Of a stretch of DNA of 64,000 nt, positions 1 to 8,143 are shown one piece after another. The stretch comes from Altererythrobacter sp. KTW20L. Its GTDB lineage: Bacteria; Pseudomonadota; Alphaproteobacteria; Sphingomonadales; Sphingomonadaceae. The stretch is taken from positions 1-64,000 of the forward strand of contig NZ_JAMFLH010000006.1 in the NCBI RefSeq assembly GCF_023501975.1. The letters are read 5' to 3'. The translations under genes and the position numbers were made by a program. Numbering within the stretch: position 1 is the first letter of the stretch; each line of letters opens with the position of its first letter. The notes below the pieces were generated by a model. That model was not told where the DNA came from and searched no databases. It saw only the letters and a program-made list of their open reading frames with translations.

Positions 1-43
1 GTTGTACGGACAGGATTTATCGTCATTCCGAACTGGTACGCGG

Positions 44-69
44 GGAACTTGTGCACTGCAGCACGCGTT
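44..69 (+). promoter_or_regulatory. EcfG-type stress promoter (exact consensus)
   Basis: GGAAC at 44-48, a 17-nt spacer and CGTT at 66-69 match the consensus of alphaproteobacterial EcfG general-stress sigma factors. It lies about 100 nt upstream of the glycosyltransferase start at 170 and points towards it. An ecfG gene is in this window, so the cognate sigma factor is present. No expression data are available. Confidence 0.75.
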
Positions 70-169
70 ATTCGCGTGACTGCCACGTTTACTCCAAGAC
101 ACCAGATCCTGGCGCCAGTCGGGACCATCGGGCGCGGAGCAATTCTGCTGGCGAACTGGAGGCGCGAGC

Positions 170-2680
170 ATGAAGCACGATGCTGATGACAGGCATCTGC
201 GGGATTTCCCGCAGGACGAAGAAGTGTTTCACACGGCGCTCGGGCATCCCTTGCCGGGCATATTCGAGCCCCGTCTTGACCGCCATCTGGCCATGGTCGG
301 TTGCTTCCGCCCCCGCCAGTGCGGGATCGCCACTTTTACCGCCGATAGCTATGATCACCTGCTGGCCGCAGTGCCGGGCATGAAGGTCGATATTTATGCC
401 ATGCGCTCGGCTCCCGACCAGCCGGGTGACGCGGCTATGGCCATGGCCATCGACGAGCAGGATCGTGCCACTTACCGAACTGCGGCCGATGCGATCAATC
501 GCAGCGGTGCAGCGGCGGTCTGGCTGCAGCACGAATTCGGCATTTTCGGCGGCGAGGCCGGCGACCTGGTGCTCGACCTGGTGGATCGTGTGGCCGCGCC
601 CTTGATCGTCACCTTCCATACGATCCTCGCCCAGCCAAGCGCGCCGCAGCGCCGGGTGGTGAAGCGCCTGGTCGCCCGCGCCTCGCGGCTGGTGGTGATG
701 AGCGGTTTCGGGCGCGATACCCTGGTCAGCGTTTATGGGGCCGATCCTGCCCGCATCGCCCTGATCGAGCATGGGACGCCCGACCGGCCATATGTGGAAC
801 GCTCGCCGTTGCGGGACGGGCTCGGAATCGGCAACCGGCCGGTGCTATCCACCTTCGGGCTGATCGGACAGGGCAAGGGGCTGGAGGCAGCCATCCGCGC
901 CCTGCCGGCAGTCGCTGAACGCCACCCGGATGTGCTCTACCGCATTGTCGGAGCGACCCATCCCAATCTGATCGCGCATGAAGGCGAAGCCTATCGCCGG
1001 AGCCTGGAAGACCTGGCGGAAAGCCTGGGCGTGGCTGGCAACATTGCCTGGGAGAACCGCTTCCTCGACCTGCCCGAACTGCTCGACCAGATCGAACTTT
1101 GCGACATCTACCTCGCGCCGTATCCCAATCTGGCCCAGATCACCTCTGGCACCCTCGCCTATGCCGTTGCCTTGGGCCGGGCGGTGGTGTCCACGCCGTT
1201 CGTCCACGCGCGCGAATTGCTGGCCGATGGGGTGGGCGTGCTCCTGCCCGATACCGACAGCCAGGCGATTGCAGACGCAGTGCTGAAACTGCTGGCCGAT
1301 CCTGGCGAGTTGTCGGCTCTACGCCGACGGGCCTACCAGCGGGGCCGCCAGACCGCCTGGCCCACGGTGGCAGGCGAGTTTGCGCGGGTGCTGCGCGCAG
1401 CGGTCGGCGATGGCCGGCCTGTCCCCGCCACCCGCGCTGCGCCGCCGCTTCACGCGGTGCGGGCAATGAGCGACGCAGTGGGCATGCTGCAGCACGCCTG
1501 TGGCATCGTGCCCGACAGGGCGCACGGCTACTGCATCGATGACAACGCGCGGGCCCTGATGCTGGAGGTGGCCCTCGGTTCCAGCCGTCACAGCCCGAAT
1601 CATGGCCTGTCCTACGCCAGCTTTGTCCAGCACGCATGGAACCCGGACAAGCGCCGCTTCCGCAATTTCATGGGCTATGACCGCCGATGGCTTGAAGACG
1701 AAGGGTCCGAAGACAGCAACGGCCGCGCGCTTTGGGCACTGGGCTGGTGCGCTGGCCGGGCTTCATCTCCCGATCTGGCGGTGTGGGCGCTAGGCTGGTT
1801 TGACAGGACCCGCTTCATGGCGGCGGAATTCACCAGTCCGCGATCGATCGCTTTCGCGATGCTCGGCGCGGCCGAGGTGCTTACCCGTCACTCGGGCAAT
1901 GATGGCGCTCGCGCGATGTTGGCCGACGGATCTGACGCTTTGCTGGGCTGTTGGCACGCATCGTCCACAGAGGGCTGGCAATGGTTCGAAGCAGGCCTGG
2001 CCTATGACAACGCCCGCTTGCCGCAAGCCCTGATCCGGGTCGGCGAAGTGCTCGGCAAACCCGACTACACCCGAACAGGCCTAGCTGGGCTCGATTGGCT
2101 ATGCCGCCAGCAGACCGGCTCGCGCGGCCAGTTCAGGCCAGTGGGTTCCGAAGGCTTTGCCCTGGCAGGCGAGACCTTGCCGTTCGACCAGCAACCGCTG
2201 GAAGCATGGGCCACCATCGATGCCTGCGGTGCCGCATTCCGGGCGACCGAAGATGCCGTATGGAGCAGCCGGGCCGAAAGCGCCTGGCGCTGGTTCCATG
2301 GCGACAACGACCGCAGTCTAGCGCTGGTCGATGGAGCCACAGGGCTGTGCCGCGATGGCCTTACCCCGCACGGCGTCAACGCCAATACGGGCGCGGAATC
2401 GCTGCTGGCATTTCACCTTGCCTATGTCGAAATGAACGCCCTATTCTGGCCCCGAGGGATAGTTGGGGGCAGTGTCGGGGGCATTTCAGGAAAGGCCAGT
2501 TTCACCGATGCAGCTTTGCAGACCCGACCATTCACCCCTGCGATTGCTGGACGAGAAGCTGCGGGCCGATCCATCAAGGGTGGTGCTGCGGCCATTCCAC
2601 CTGGCTTGGCAGGAGAGCGTGGCCGAGATGTCCCGCGCACAGCAGCTGGTCGCCGATATTTCGGCTCTGAGCGAGGATGA
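170..2680 (+). CDS. GT4-type glycosyltransferase with C-terminal glycosidase-like domain
   Basis: The 836-residue product joins a GT-B (GT4-like) glycosyltransferase half (about residues 40-410; nucleotide-sugar side segment LSTFGLIGQGKGLEAAIRAL) to an alpha-helical, probably alpha/alpha-barrel half (about 430-770). The family usually transfers sugars in the cytoplasm; donor and acceptor cannot be read here. The ATG at 170 follows GGAGG at 158-162. Its neighbour is a GH130 phosphorylase gene, a recurrent pairing that suggests synthesis or turnover of a manno-oligosaccharide. The last 58 residues overlap the GH130 gene by 173 nt and look unlike a normal domain end, so the native stop may lie near 2460 and a frameshift is possible. 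An EcfG-type promoter precedes it. Confidence 0.8.
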   Translation: MKHDADDRHLRDFPQDEEVFHTALGHPLPGIFEPRLDRHLAMVGCFRPRQCGIATFTADSYDHLLAAVPGMKVDIYAMRSAPDQPGDAAMAMAIDEQDRATYRTAADAINRSGAAAVWLQHEFGIFGGEAGDLVLDLVDRVAAPLIVTFHTILAQPSAPQRRVVKRLVARASRLVVMSGFGRDTLVSVYGADPARIALIEHGTPDRPYVERSPLRDGLGIGNRPVLSTFGLIGQGKGLEAAIRALPAVAERHPDVLYRIVGATHPNLIAHEGEAYRRSLEDLAESLGVAGNIAWENRFLDLPELLDQIELCDIYLAPYPNLAQITSGTLAYAVALGRAVVSTPFVHARELLADGVGVLLPDTDSQAIADAVLKLLADPGELSALRRRAYQRGRQTAWPTVAGEFARVLRAAVGDGRPVPATRAAPPLHAVRAMSDAVGMLQHACGIVPDRAHGYCIDDNARALMLEVALGSSRHSPNHGLSYASFVQHAWNPDKRRFRNFMGYDRRWLEDEGSEDSNGRALWALGWCAGRASSPDLAVWALGWFDRTRFMAAEFTSPRSIAFAMLGAAEVLTRHSGNDGARAMLADGSDALLGCWHASSTEGWQWFEAGLAYDNARLPQALIRVGEVLGKPDYTRTGLAGLDWLCRQQTGSRGQFRPVGSEGFALAGETLPFDQQPLEAWATIDACGAAFRATEDAVWSSRAESAWRWFHGDNDRSLALVDGATGLCRDGLTPHGVNANTGAESLLAFHLAYVEMNALFWPRGIVGGSVGGISGKASFTDAALQTRPFTPAIAGREAAGRSIKGGAAAIPPGLAGERGRDVPRTAAGRRYFGSERG

Positions 2681-3812
2681 TGCTGAGGCAGAGCTTGGAC
2701 TGATCTGCAAGGATTTTGCCGATCGCCATTGGCAGATCGAGCGGATATTCGAAGCGCGCTTTGCGGAAATCGTCGAAGATACGGGCATTGATCCGTCCGG
2801 TTTTTCGCCTGCCAAGCAGCAGCTTGTGGGCGCATATTTTTGCCATGAGTATTCCTATGCCGCTGCCGCGCTGATGAACCCCAGCGTGGTGCCACATCCG
2901 GACCAGAGCGGCATCGGCCCGCAGATGCGCTTCCTCATGTCGATGCGCGCGGTGGGTGAGGGGCACATCAGTTCGGTCGCTTTTCGCGAGGGTTTCATTG
3001 GGCCGGACGGCGATCTCAAGTTGTGGCCCCAGTCCGGTCCGGCCATGGCTGCCGTGGCGGACGACCGCCACCACCTCGGCCCTGACGATGCGGTCATGGT
3101 CCATCGCAATCCCGACAGTGCGATCTCCAGCACGGTACTGTTCCCGGTGACCGAAGCCCAGCGCAACGGGCTGGAAGACCTGCGGTTGGTCCAGTTTACC
3201 GATGATGACGGCTCGACCGAATTTATCGGCACCTATACCGCCTATTCAGGCCATGCGATCCGGTCGGAATTGCTGCGTACGCGAGACTTCAACAGCTTTT
3301 CGCTGGAGCCGTTGAAAGGTCGCGCCGCACGGAACAAGGGCATGGCGCTGTTCCCGCGCAAGGTGGGGGGGAAATACATGATGGTGGCCCGGCAAGACGG
3401 CAAGAACGTCACCCTGCTGTCGTCCGATGATCTCACCCATTGGGACGACGAGGGCGAGCCGCTGCTGCGTCCGCGCTTCCCGTGGGAGCTCGTGCAGATG
3501 GGCAATTGCGGCAGTCCGATAGAATGCGACGAGGGATGGATTTTGCTCACCCACGGAGTGGGAGCCATGCGCAAGTACAGCCTTGGTGCCGCCCTGCTTG
3601 ACCGCGATGATCCCTCGAAAGTGCTGGGGCGCACTGTTTGCCCGATCCTGGCCGCTGCTGACAGCGACCGGGAGGGCTATGTCCCGAATGTGGTCTATAC
3701 CTGCGGGGCAATGCTAGTCAGGGACGAACTGTTCATCCCTTACGGCATTTCCGACAGCGCCATCGGCTTTGCCACGACCCGGGTGGAGGACCTGCTGCGC
3801 CAGATGGTGTGA
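2508..3812 (+). CDS. GH130 family beta-mannoside phosphorylase-like protein
   Basis: The 434-residue product has the GH130 five-bladed propeller signature, including segments GLEDLRLVQF, RNKGMALFPR and the late HGVGAMRKYSLGAALLD. GH130 enzymes phosphorolyse or hydrolyse beta-mannosides. I chose ATG 2508, which follows an AGGAAAGG ribosome site at 2488-2495 inside the upstream gene; a TTG at 2463 would add 15 residues. No signal peptide is seen, so it is probably cytoplasmic. It is co-directional with and overlaps the glycosyltransferase gene, so the two are almost certainly co-transcribed and translationally linked. The substrate cannot be set from sequence. A second GH130 gene lies at 8144-9262. 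Confidence 0.85.
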   Translation: MQLCRPDHSPLRLLDEKLRADPSRVVLRPFHLAWQESVAEMSRAQQLVADISALSEDDAEAELGLICKDFADRHWQIERIFEARFAEIVEDTGIDPSGFSPAKQQLVGAYFCHEYSYAAAALMNPSVVPHPDQSGIGPQMRFLMSMRAVGEGHISSVAFREGFIGPDGDLKLWPQSGPAMAAVADDRHHLGPDDAVMVHRNPDSAISSTVLFPVTEAQRNGLEDLRLVQFTDDDGSTEFIGTYTAYSGHAIRSELLRTRDFNSFSLEPLKGRAARNKGMALFPRKVGGKYMMVARQDGKNVTLLSSDDLTHWDDEGEPLLRPRFPWELVQMGNCGSPIECDEGWILLTHGVGAMRKYSLGAALLDRDDPSKVLGRTVCPILAAADSDREGYVPNVVYTCGAMLVRDELFIPYGISDSAIGFATTRVEDLLRQMV

Positions 3813-3818
3813 GCGGCC

Positions 3819-4073
3819 TCAGGGGGCCGAAACAATGTCCGGCGTGTTTGCCAGGACCGCCAGCACGATTACCGTGGCGCACAAGTTGCCATATTCGTCC
3901 ACCGCCTCGATCCGGAAGCCGTCGCGATTACAGACGAGATCGGGCTGGTCGCTTAGCAGATCGGCTCCAAACCGCACCGCTTCCCGACGCGCGGCTTCAG
4001 CATCGGGCAGTTCGAGGCCCTGGTCGTCAAGTTCGTCGCCACCGTCCCTGGTGTTGAAAAAGTACCGGGGCAT
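3819..4073 (-). CDS. DUF6894-type small protein
   Basis: An 84-residue protein beginning MPRYFFNTRDGG, the typical opening of small DUF6894 proteins common in Rhizobiales and Sphingomonadales; function unknown. The acidic N-terminal half contains DDQGLELPDAEAARREA. The ATG at 4073 has a strong AAGGAG ribosome site nearby; longer in-frame extension upstream has no support. It lies 28 nt downstream of the Crp/Fnr gene on the same strand, so the two probably form a transcription unit under the EcfG-type promoter at 4949-4973. It is convergent with the GH130 gene, with 6 nt between the stops. Confidence 0.75.
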   Translation of the reverse strand: MPRYFFNTRDGGDELDDQGLELPDAEAARREAVRFGADLLSDQPDLVCNRDGFRIEAVDEYGNLCATVIVLAVLANTPDIVSAP

Positions 4074-4101
4074 GGACCAATCTCCTTCGTGCAACAGGCT
4101 C

Positions 4102-4881
4102 TTACCCGCCAGCACCGCTGTGCAGGTAACGAGGGGAAAAGCCTGCAATCCGATGGAGGCAGGCAATATCGGCGATCCGCACGCGGCGGCCGTGGCGTGA
4201 CAGGGCACCGCGTTCGACCAGAGTCTTGACCGTGCGGTTGATATGCACCGGGGTAAGGCCAAGGAGATCGGCCAGCTGCTCCTGGGTCATCGGGATCTCG
4301 ATCGCTTCGTCCAGGCCGCGCACGGTAAGGCGCATGCGATAGTCGAATTCGCAAAGGAAATGGGCCAGGCGCTCAAGCGCGTTGCGCCGACCGATGTTGA
4401 GTTGCCACTCCCGCCCGATTGAGGCTTCCACCAGGATATCGACCAGAACTGACCGTGCGATGTTCGACCGCGCCGCAACGAGTTGTTCCAGCGCGGCGAG
4501 TGGGAGGACAGCCAGATCGACCGCGGTCAGGGCCTGCAGGCTGTGATCGGCGGTCGCAAGATAGAGCGACTGGAAATCGAGCGGGTCGCCGGGCAGCTTG
4601 ACCGAAACGATCTGCCGCCCGCCGTCCGCCACATGCTTTTGTCGAAAGGCGATGCCCGACAGCAGGATGGGGCACTGGGTAGCCTGGTCCCCCTCGCGCA
4701 GGATGTAGTCATTGGGGGAAAGGCGCCTCATCTGGTGCGGCAACGAAGCCAACAGACGCTGGTCCTCGGTCGTCAGCATGGAATGACTGCGCAACTTGCG
4801 CAGGAAGATGTCGAACACGGATGGATTGTCCGCCCGTGCATATTCCACTTTCCGCACACTTGTAAGGTTCGATCCGTTCAT
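4102..4881 (-). CDS. Crp/Fnr-family transcriptional regulator
   Basis: A 259-residue regulator with an N-terminal cyclic-nucleotide-binding-like beta-roll (REGDQATQCPILLSGIAF, then LPGDPLDFQSLYLA) and a C-terminal winged helix (MTQEQLADLLGLTPVHINRT). The roll lacks the cysteine cluster of oxygen-sensing FNR, so the signal is unknown. I chose ATG 4881; in-frame extension to 5028 looks non-coding and runs through the promoter. An exact EcfG-type promoter lies 68 nt upstream, which suggests this regulator relays the general stress signal. It is divergent from another Crp/Fnr gene at 5226. Confidence 0.85.
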   Translation of the reverse strand: MNGSNLTSVRKVEYARADNPSVFDIFLRKLRSHSMLTTEDQRLLASLPHQMRRLSPNDYILREGDQATQCPILLSGIAFRQKHVADGGRQIVSVKLPGDPLDFQSLYLATADHSLQALTAVDLAVLPLAALEQLVAARSNIARSVLVDILVEASIGREWQLNIGRRNALERLAHFLCEFDYRMRLTVRGLDEAIEIPMTQEQLADLLGLTPVHINRTVKTLVERGALSRHGRRVRIADIACLHRIAGFSPRYLHSGAGG

Positions 4882-4948
4882 AACTACCCACTTTTCGCCC
4901 CGCGAATTGGCCGAGCGATTGGGCTGCAAGCCGCGCTGGCGAACTATC

Positions 4949-4973
4949 AACGGTGTCAGTCGACGCCGGTTCC
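4949..4973 (-). promoter_or_regulatory. EcfG-type stress promoter (exact consensus)
   Basis: On the minus strand GGAAC (4973-4969), 16 nt, then CGTT (4952-4949) match the EcfG consensus exactly. The site lies 68 nt upstream of the Crp/Fnr start at 4881 and points to it. It sits in the 344-nt divergent region between two Crp/Fnr genes; I saw no equivalent site for the plus-strand gene. Confidence 0.75.
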
Positions 4974-5225
4974 TGTTCGAACAGTGCGAGAGAATGCAAC
5001 CCAGGCTTCGTGCGGCGGCGCAAGACATGCGGCAAAGGTGACCGGCTGTTCGTTCCGTCGCGGCTGCAGCACATACTGCCGTGTGTAGCGGACCAATATC
5101 GATGGGCCGCCCGTTTCAATCTCGAGACACCGATACTGATCTAGCCAGGGGAGCGAGAACTTAATCCATGTGAGTGCCGGTCGGAGGGCAGATGCCGATG
5201 TGTGCCAACTTATCGAAAGGTCCTC

Positions 5226-6047
5226 ATGCCGCTCCAAGACATCCTTACCCACTTGCTGGACCCCTCCGAGCGCACACGATGGGACGCTGCACTTGCCCGT
5301 AATGCCCGAGATGTGCCCAAGGGAATGGACATGGCGCGCGAAGGGGAAGAGCCGCAGGCGCTGCGCGTCATGCTGTCGGGCTGGGCAATGAGATACACAC
5401 AATTGCCCGACGGGCGTCGCCAGATCGTGGGACTTTGCCTGCCGGGCGACCTGTGCGATCTTGATCTCTTTACCGTCATGCGGTCGGACCATTCGTTGGC
5501 GACGGTGCGTCGCTCGACAATTGCCGAACTGGGGCTTGGCGAACTGCGGGAAGTCATGGCCGCCTGCCCGGGTCTGTCACAGGCCCTTTGCCGGAGCGAG
5601 ATCGTCTCAAGTGCCATCCAGCGTGAATGGCTGACCAGCCTTGGACAGCGTAGCGCGATCGAACGGGTTGCCCACCTTTTCTGCGAACTGTTCGTGCGCC
5701 AGCGGGGTCATTGGCCCATCGAGGCGGGGCGCAGCAGATCCTGCGACTTTTTCCTCACCCAGTCGCAAATCGCCGAGGTGACCGGATTGACGCAGGTCCA
5801 TGTCAACCGGACGGTCCAGCAGTTGCGGCAATCGCACGGCGTGGAACTGCGCCAGCTGCGGCTCGATATTCCCGATTTCGCAGCACTCGCGCGAAGGGCA
5901 GCTTTCTCTCCCCAGTATCTTCACCTGGCCGAGGCTGGGCCGATGACGGCAATGGCAGAGGTGCTGTTTCGATCTGCCCACCCGCCGTTCCGGGAGGCGT
6001 GGCTTTCCGCCATGTTCGAAGGGCGACAACCGAGCCCCGCAACCTGA
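5226..6047 (+). CDS. Crp/Fnr-family transcriptional regulator
   Basis: A 273-residue paralogue of the divergent regulator. The N-terminal cNMP-like domain includes GWAMRYTQLPDGRRQIVGLC and LPGDLCDLDLF; the helix-turn-helix is FLTQSQIAEVTGLTQVHVNR. A C-terminal tail of about 35 residues extends past the usual end (after FSPQYLHLAEAG). I chose ATG 5226 because GAAAGG lies 5 nt upstream; GTG 5202 would add 8 residues. No FNR-type cysteine cluster is seen. The ligand and targets are unknown. Confidence 0.85.
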   Translation: MPLQDILTHLLDPSERTRWDAALARNARDVPKGMDMAREGEEPQALRVMLSGWAMRYTQLPDGRRQIVGLCLPGDLCDLDLFTVMRSDHSLATVRRSTIAELGLGELREVMAACPGLSQALCRSEIVSSAIQREWLTSLGQRSAIERVAHLFCELFVRQRGHWPIEAGRSRSCDFFLTQSQIAEVTGLTQVHVNRTVQQLRQSHGVELRQLRLDIPDFAALARRAAFSPQYLHLAEAGPMTAMAEVLFRSAHPPFREAWLSAMFEGRQPSPAT

Positions 6048-6104
6048 ATAGGCAACGCCGTGAGAGGGTTAGTGTTGTCGCATCCCGGGACTGACAGTTC
6101 GCAG

Positions 6105-7322
6105 TCAGGCATGGGCCACCTCCTTCGAACGCTTGTGCGCACCTTTAGCCAGCGCGGGCTTTAGGACGATCTTGGTGTAATCGTTCTGCTGGTCGTGCCA
6201 GTGGCGATACATCTCGGCAGCATCTTCCAGCGAGGCGTGGTGCGAAATCATCGAAGTCGTGTCGAACTTGCCTTCCTGGATCATCGTGAGCAGGTCGGCG
6301 GTAAAGGCTTGGACGTGGGTCTGGCCGCTTTTGACCGTTAGGCCCTTTTCCATCAGCGCGCCGAGGGGAAACTTGTCGGCAAAACCGCCGTAAACTCCGG
6401 GAATCGACAGGCGACCGCCCTTGCGGCAGGCGAGGATGGCTTGCCGCAGGGCATGGGGCCGCTCGGTGGTCAGGAACAGCTTGGCCTTGGCATGGTCGAG
6501 CAGATTGTCAGACGACAGGCCGTGGCTTTCCATTCCCACGCAATCGATGCAGGCATCGGGACCGATCCCGCCTGTCATCTCGTCCAGCGCTTCCCGTACA
6601 TCGACCTGGGTGTAGTCGAGCACTTCGGCGCCCATGTTGCGAGCAAGGTCCAGCCGGGCGGGATAGTGATCGATCGCGATTACCCGTTCCGCGCCCAGCA
6701 GCAGCGCCGATTGCACGGTGAACAGGCCAACCGGACCGCAGCCCCAGATGGCCACGGTATCGCCCGGCTCGATGTCCGCATTGACTGCCGCCTGCCAGCC
6801 TGTGGGCAGGATATCGGACAGGAACAATACGTCGTCGTCGGGCATGTCGTCCGGGATCACCACCGGGCCGACATCGGAATAGGGCACGCGGACATATTCC
6901 GCCTGTCCCCCGGCATAGCCGCCTGTCAGGTGGGCATAGCCGAATGCCGAACCCATGGCCTGGCCCATCATGGTCTTGGTCGCCTCGCGGGTTTCGACAG
7001 GGTTGGCATTGTCGCAGGCGCTGAAGAGATCGCGCTCGCAGAAAAAGCATTGACCGCAGCTGATGGTGAACGGCACTACCACGCGCTGGCCCTTCTTCAG
7101 GCTGGACTTGGGGCCGGTCTCGACCACTTCGCCCATGAATTCATGGCCCACGATGTCGCCTGCACGCATACCGGGAATGTAGCCGTCATAGAGGTGGAGG
7201 TCCGAGCCACAGATTGCGGTTGAAGTGATGCGCAGGATGGCGTCGCGCGGGTTGACGATTTCGGGGTCGGGAACGGTCTCGGTGCTGATATTGTGACGTC
7301 CCTGCCAGGTTACGGCGCGCAT
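6105..7322 (-). CDS. Zinc-dependent alcohol dehydrogenase (MDR, formaldehyde-dehydrogenase-like)
   Basis: A 405-residue medium-chain dehydrogenase. Visible are the catalytic zinc region (CGSDLHLYDG, GHEFMGEV), the four-cysteine structural zinc loop (CGQCFFCERDLFSAC) and a Rossmann motif (IWGCGPVGLFTVQSALLLGA). The length and long cofactor-domain insertion resemble glutathione-independent formaldehyde dehydrogenase-like MDR proteins, often annotated as stress-induced; the substrate is not certain. ATG 7322 has GAGGAG upstream. It is the last gene of a three-gene minus-strand run (GH130, SRPBCC, ADH; gaps of 121 and 28 nt) whose first gene has an EcfG-type promoter. Confidence 0.88.
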   Translation of the reverse strand: MRAVTWQGRHNISTETVPDPEIVNPRDAILRITSTAICGSDLHLYDGYIPGMRAGDIVGHEFMGEVVETGPKSSLKKGQRVVVPFTISCGQCFFCERDLFSACDNANPVETREATKTMMGQAMGSAFGYAHLTGGYAGGQAEYVRVPYSDVGPVVIPDDMPDDDVLFLSDILPTGWQAAVNADIEPGDTVAIWGCGPVGLFTVQSALLLGAERVIAIDHYPARLDLARNMGAEVLDYTQVDVREALDEMTGGIGPDACIDCVGMESHGLSSDNLLDHAKAKLFLTTERPHALRQAILACRKGGRLSIPGVYGGFADKFPLGALMEKGLTVKSGQTHVQAFTADLLTMIQEGKFDTTSMISHHASLEDAAEMYRHWHDQQNDYTKIVLKPALAKGAHKRSKEVAHA

Positions 7323-7350
7323 TGGAGGTTCTCCTCGGATTGGGGTCTGA

Positions 7351-8022
7351 TCAGATATGGGGCTTGGTGGGATCTTCGGACTTGCGGGCCGAGGGTGAGG
7401 CATTGGTCGTGACTTCGCCTGTTTCCAGCAACTGCTTGAACCGGTGCAAGTCACGGCGGGCCTGCACCTCGGGTTCGCGCTGGAGCAGTTTGGCAGTGGC
7501 GCGGCCGACAGCGCCAGCCGGCGGGTTATAGGCCAGCACCAGGCTGACATATGTCCCGCGATTGCCCGGGGCATCCTCGAAGCGGATCATGCCGCTGTTG
7601 TCGATATCCGAGCCATCCTCGCTCTGCCAGTAAATCGCCCGGCCGGGATCGGTCTTGGTGATGCGGCTCACAAGGGTGACTTCGCGGCCGAGCGGTGCCT
7701 TGATGATCCATTTCGAGCGGTCATTGCCGAGCGTTTCGACGGCCACGACGTTCTCCATGAATTCGGGGAATCGCTCGACTTTCCAGGCATCGAACACGTC
7801 CTGACGCGGGCGATTAACCAGCACGGCCTTGCCGAATACTGCGCGATCAGACCGGCGCTTCAGGGTCCAGTGTGGAGCGTCGGTCTCAGTGTCGTCGCGG
7901 CGCCGTTGGGCGAGGACCCTGGCTAGCCCAGCGCCAGCGATCACAAGCCCGGCTCCTGCAGCGATGAGGGTGAGCAACGAGGTGCCGCGATTATGGCCTG
8001 GGCGGCCGAATGACGAGTGCAT
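7351..8022 (-). CDS. Membrane-anchored SRPBCC (cyclase/dehydrase-like) protein
   Basis: The 223-residue product starts with a hydrophobic segment (LLTLIAAGAGLVIAGAGLAR, about residues 16-35) followed by an SRPBCC/polyketide-cyclase-like fold (about 65-190; VLVNRPRQDVFDAWKVERFP and IYWQSEDGSDIDNSG). Such proteins bind hydrophobic ligands; the ligand is unknown. It is probably anchored in the inner membrane. ATG 8022 has GAGAGGAG upstream, so longer extensions were rejected. It sits between GH130 and ADH in a probable EcfG-controlled operon. Confidence 0.8.
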   Translation of the reverse strand: MHSSFGRPGHNRGTSLLTLIAAGAGLVIAGAGLARVLAQRRRDDTETDAPHWTLKRRSDRAVFGKAVLVNRPRQDVFDAWKVERFPEFMENVVAVETLGNDRSKWIIKAPLGREVTLVSRITKTDPGRAIYWQSEDGSDIDNSGMIRFEDAPGNRGTYVSLVLAYNPPAGAVGRATAKLLQREPEVQARRDLHRFKQLLETGEVTTNASPSARKSEDPTKPHI

Positions 8023-8143
8023 GGTCGAATCTCCTCTCTGGCCAATCGACGCCCCTGCCCACCCTTCGTTCCAGCGTTGGTGCTTGCACGATCCCGGCTT
8101 GGCCGAAGCGTTGCTGGCTTGCGCCAGCCGGTCGCAAGTCCGG

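Noticed and set aside
5041-5060. GGAAC on the minus strand between the two Crp/Fnr genes (second copy near 5052-5056)
   Set aside because: No CGTT-like element follows at 16 or 17 nt.
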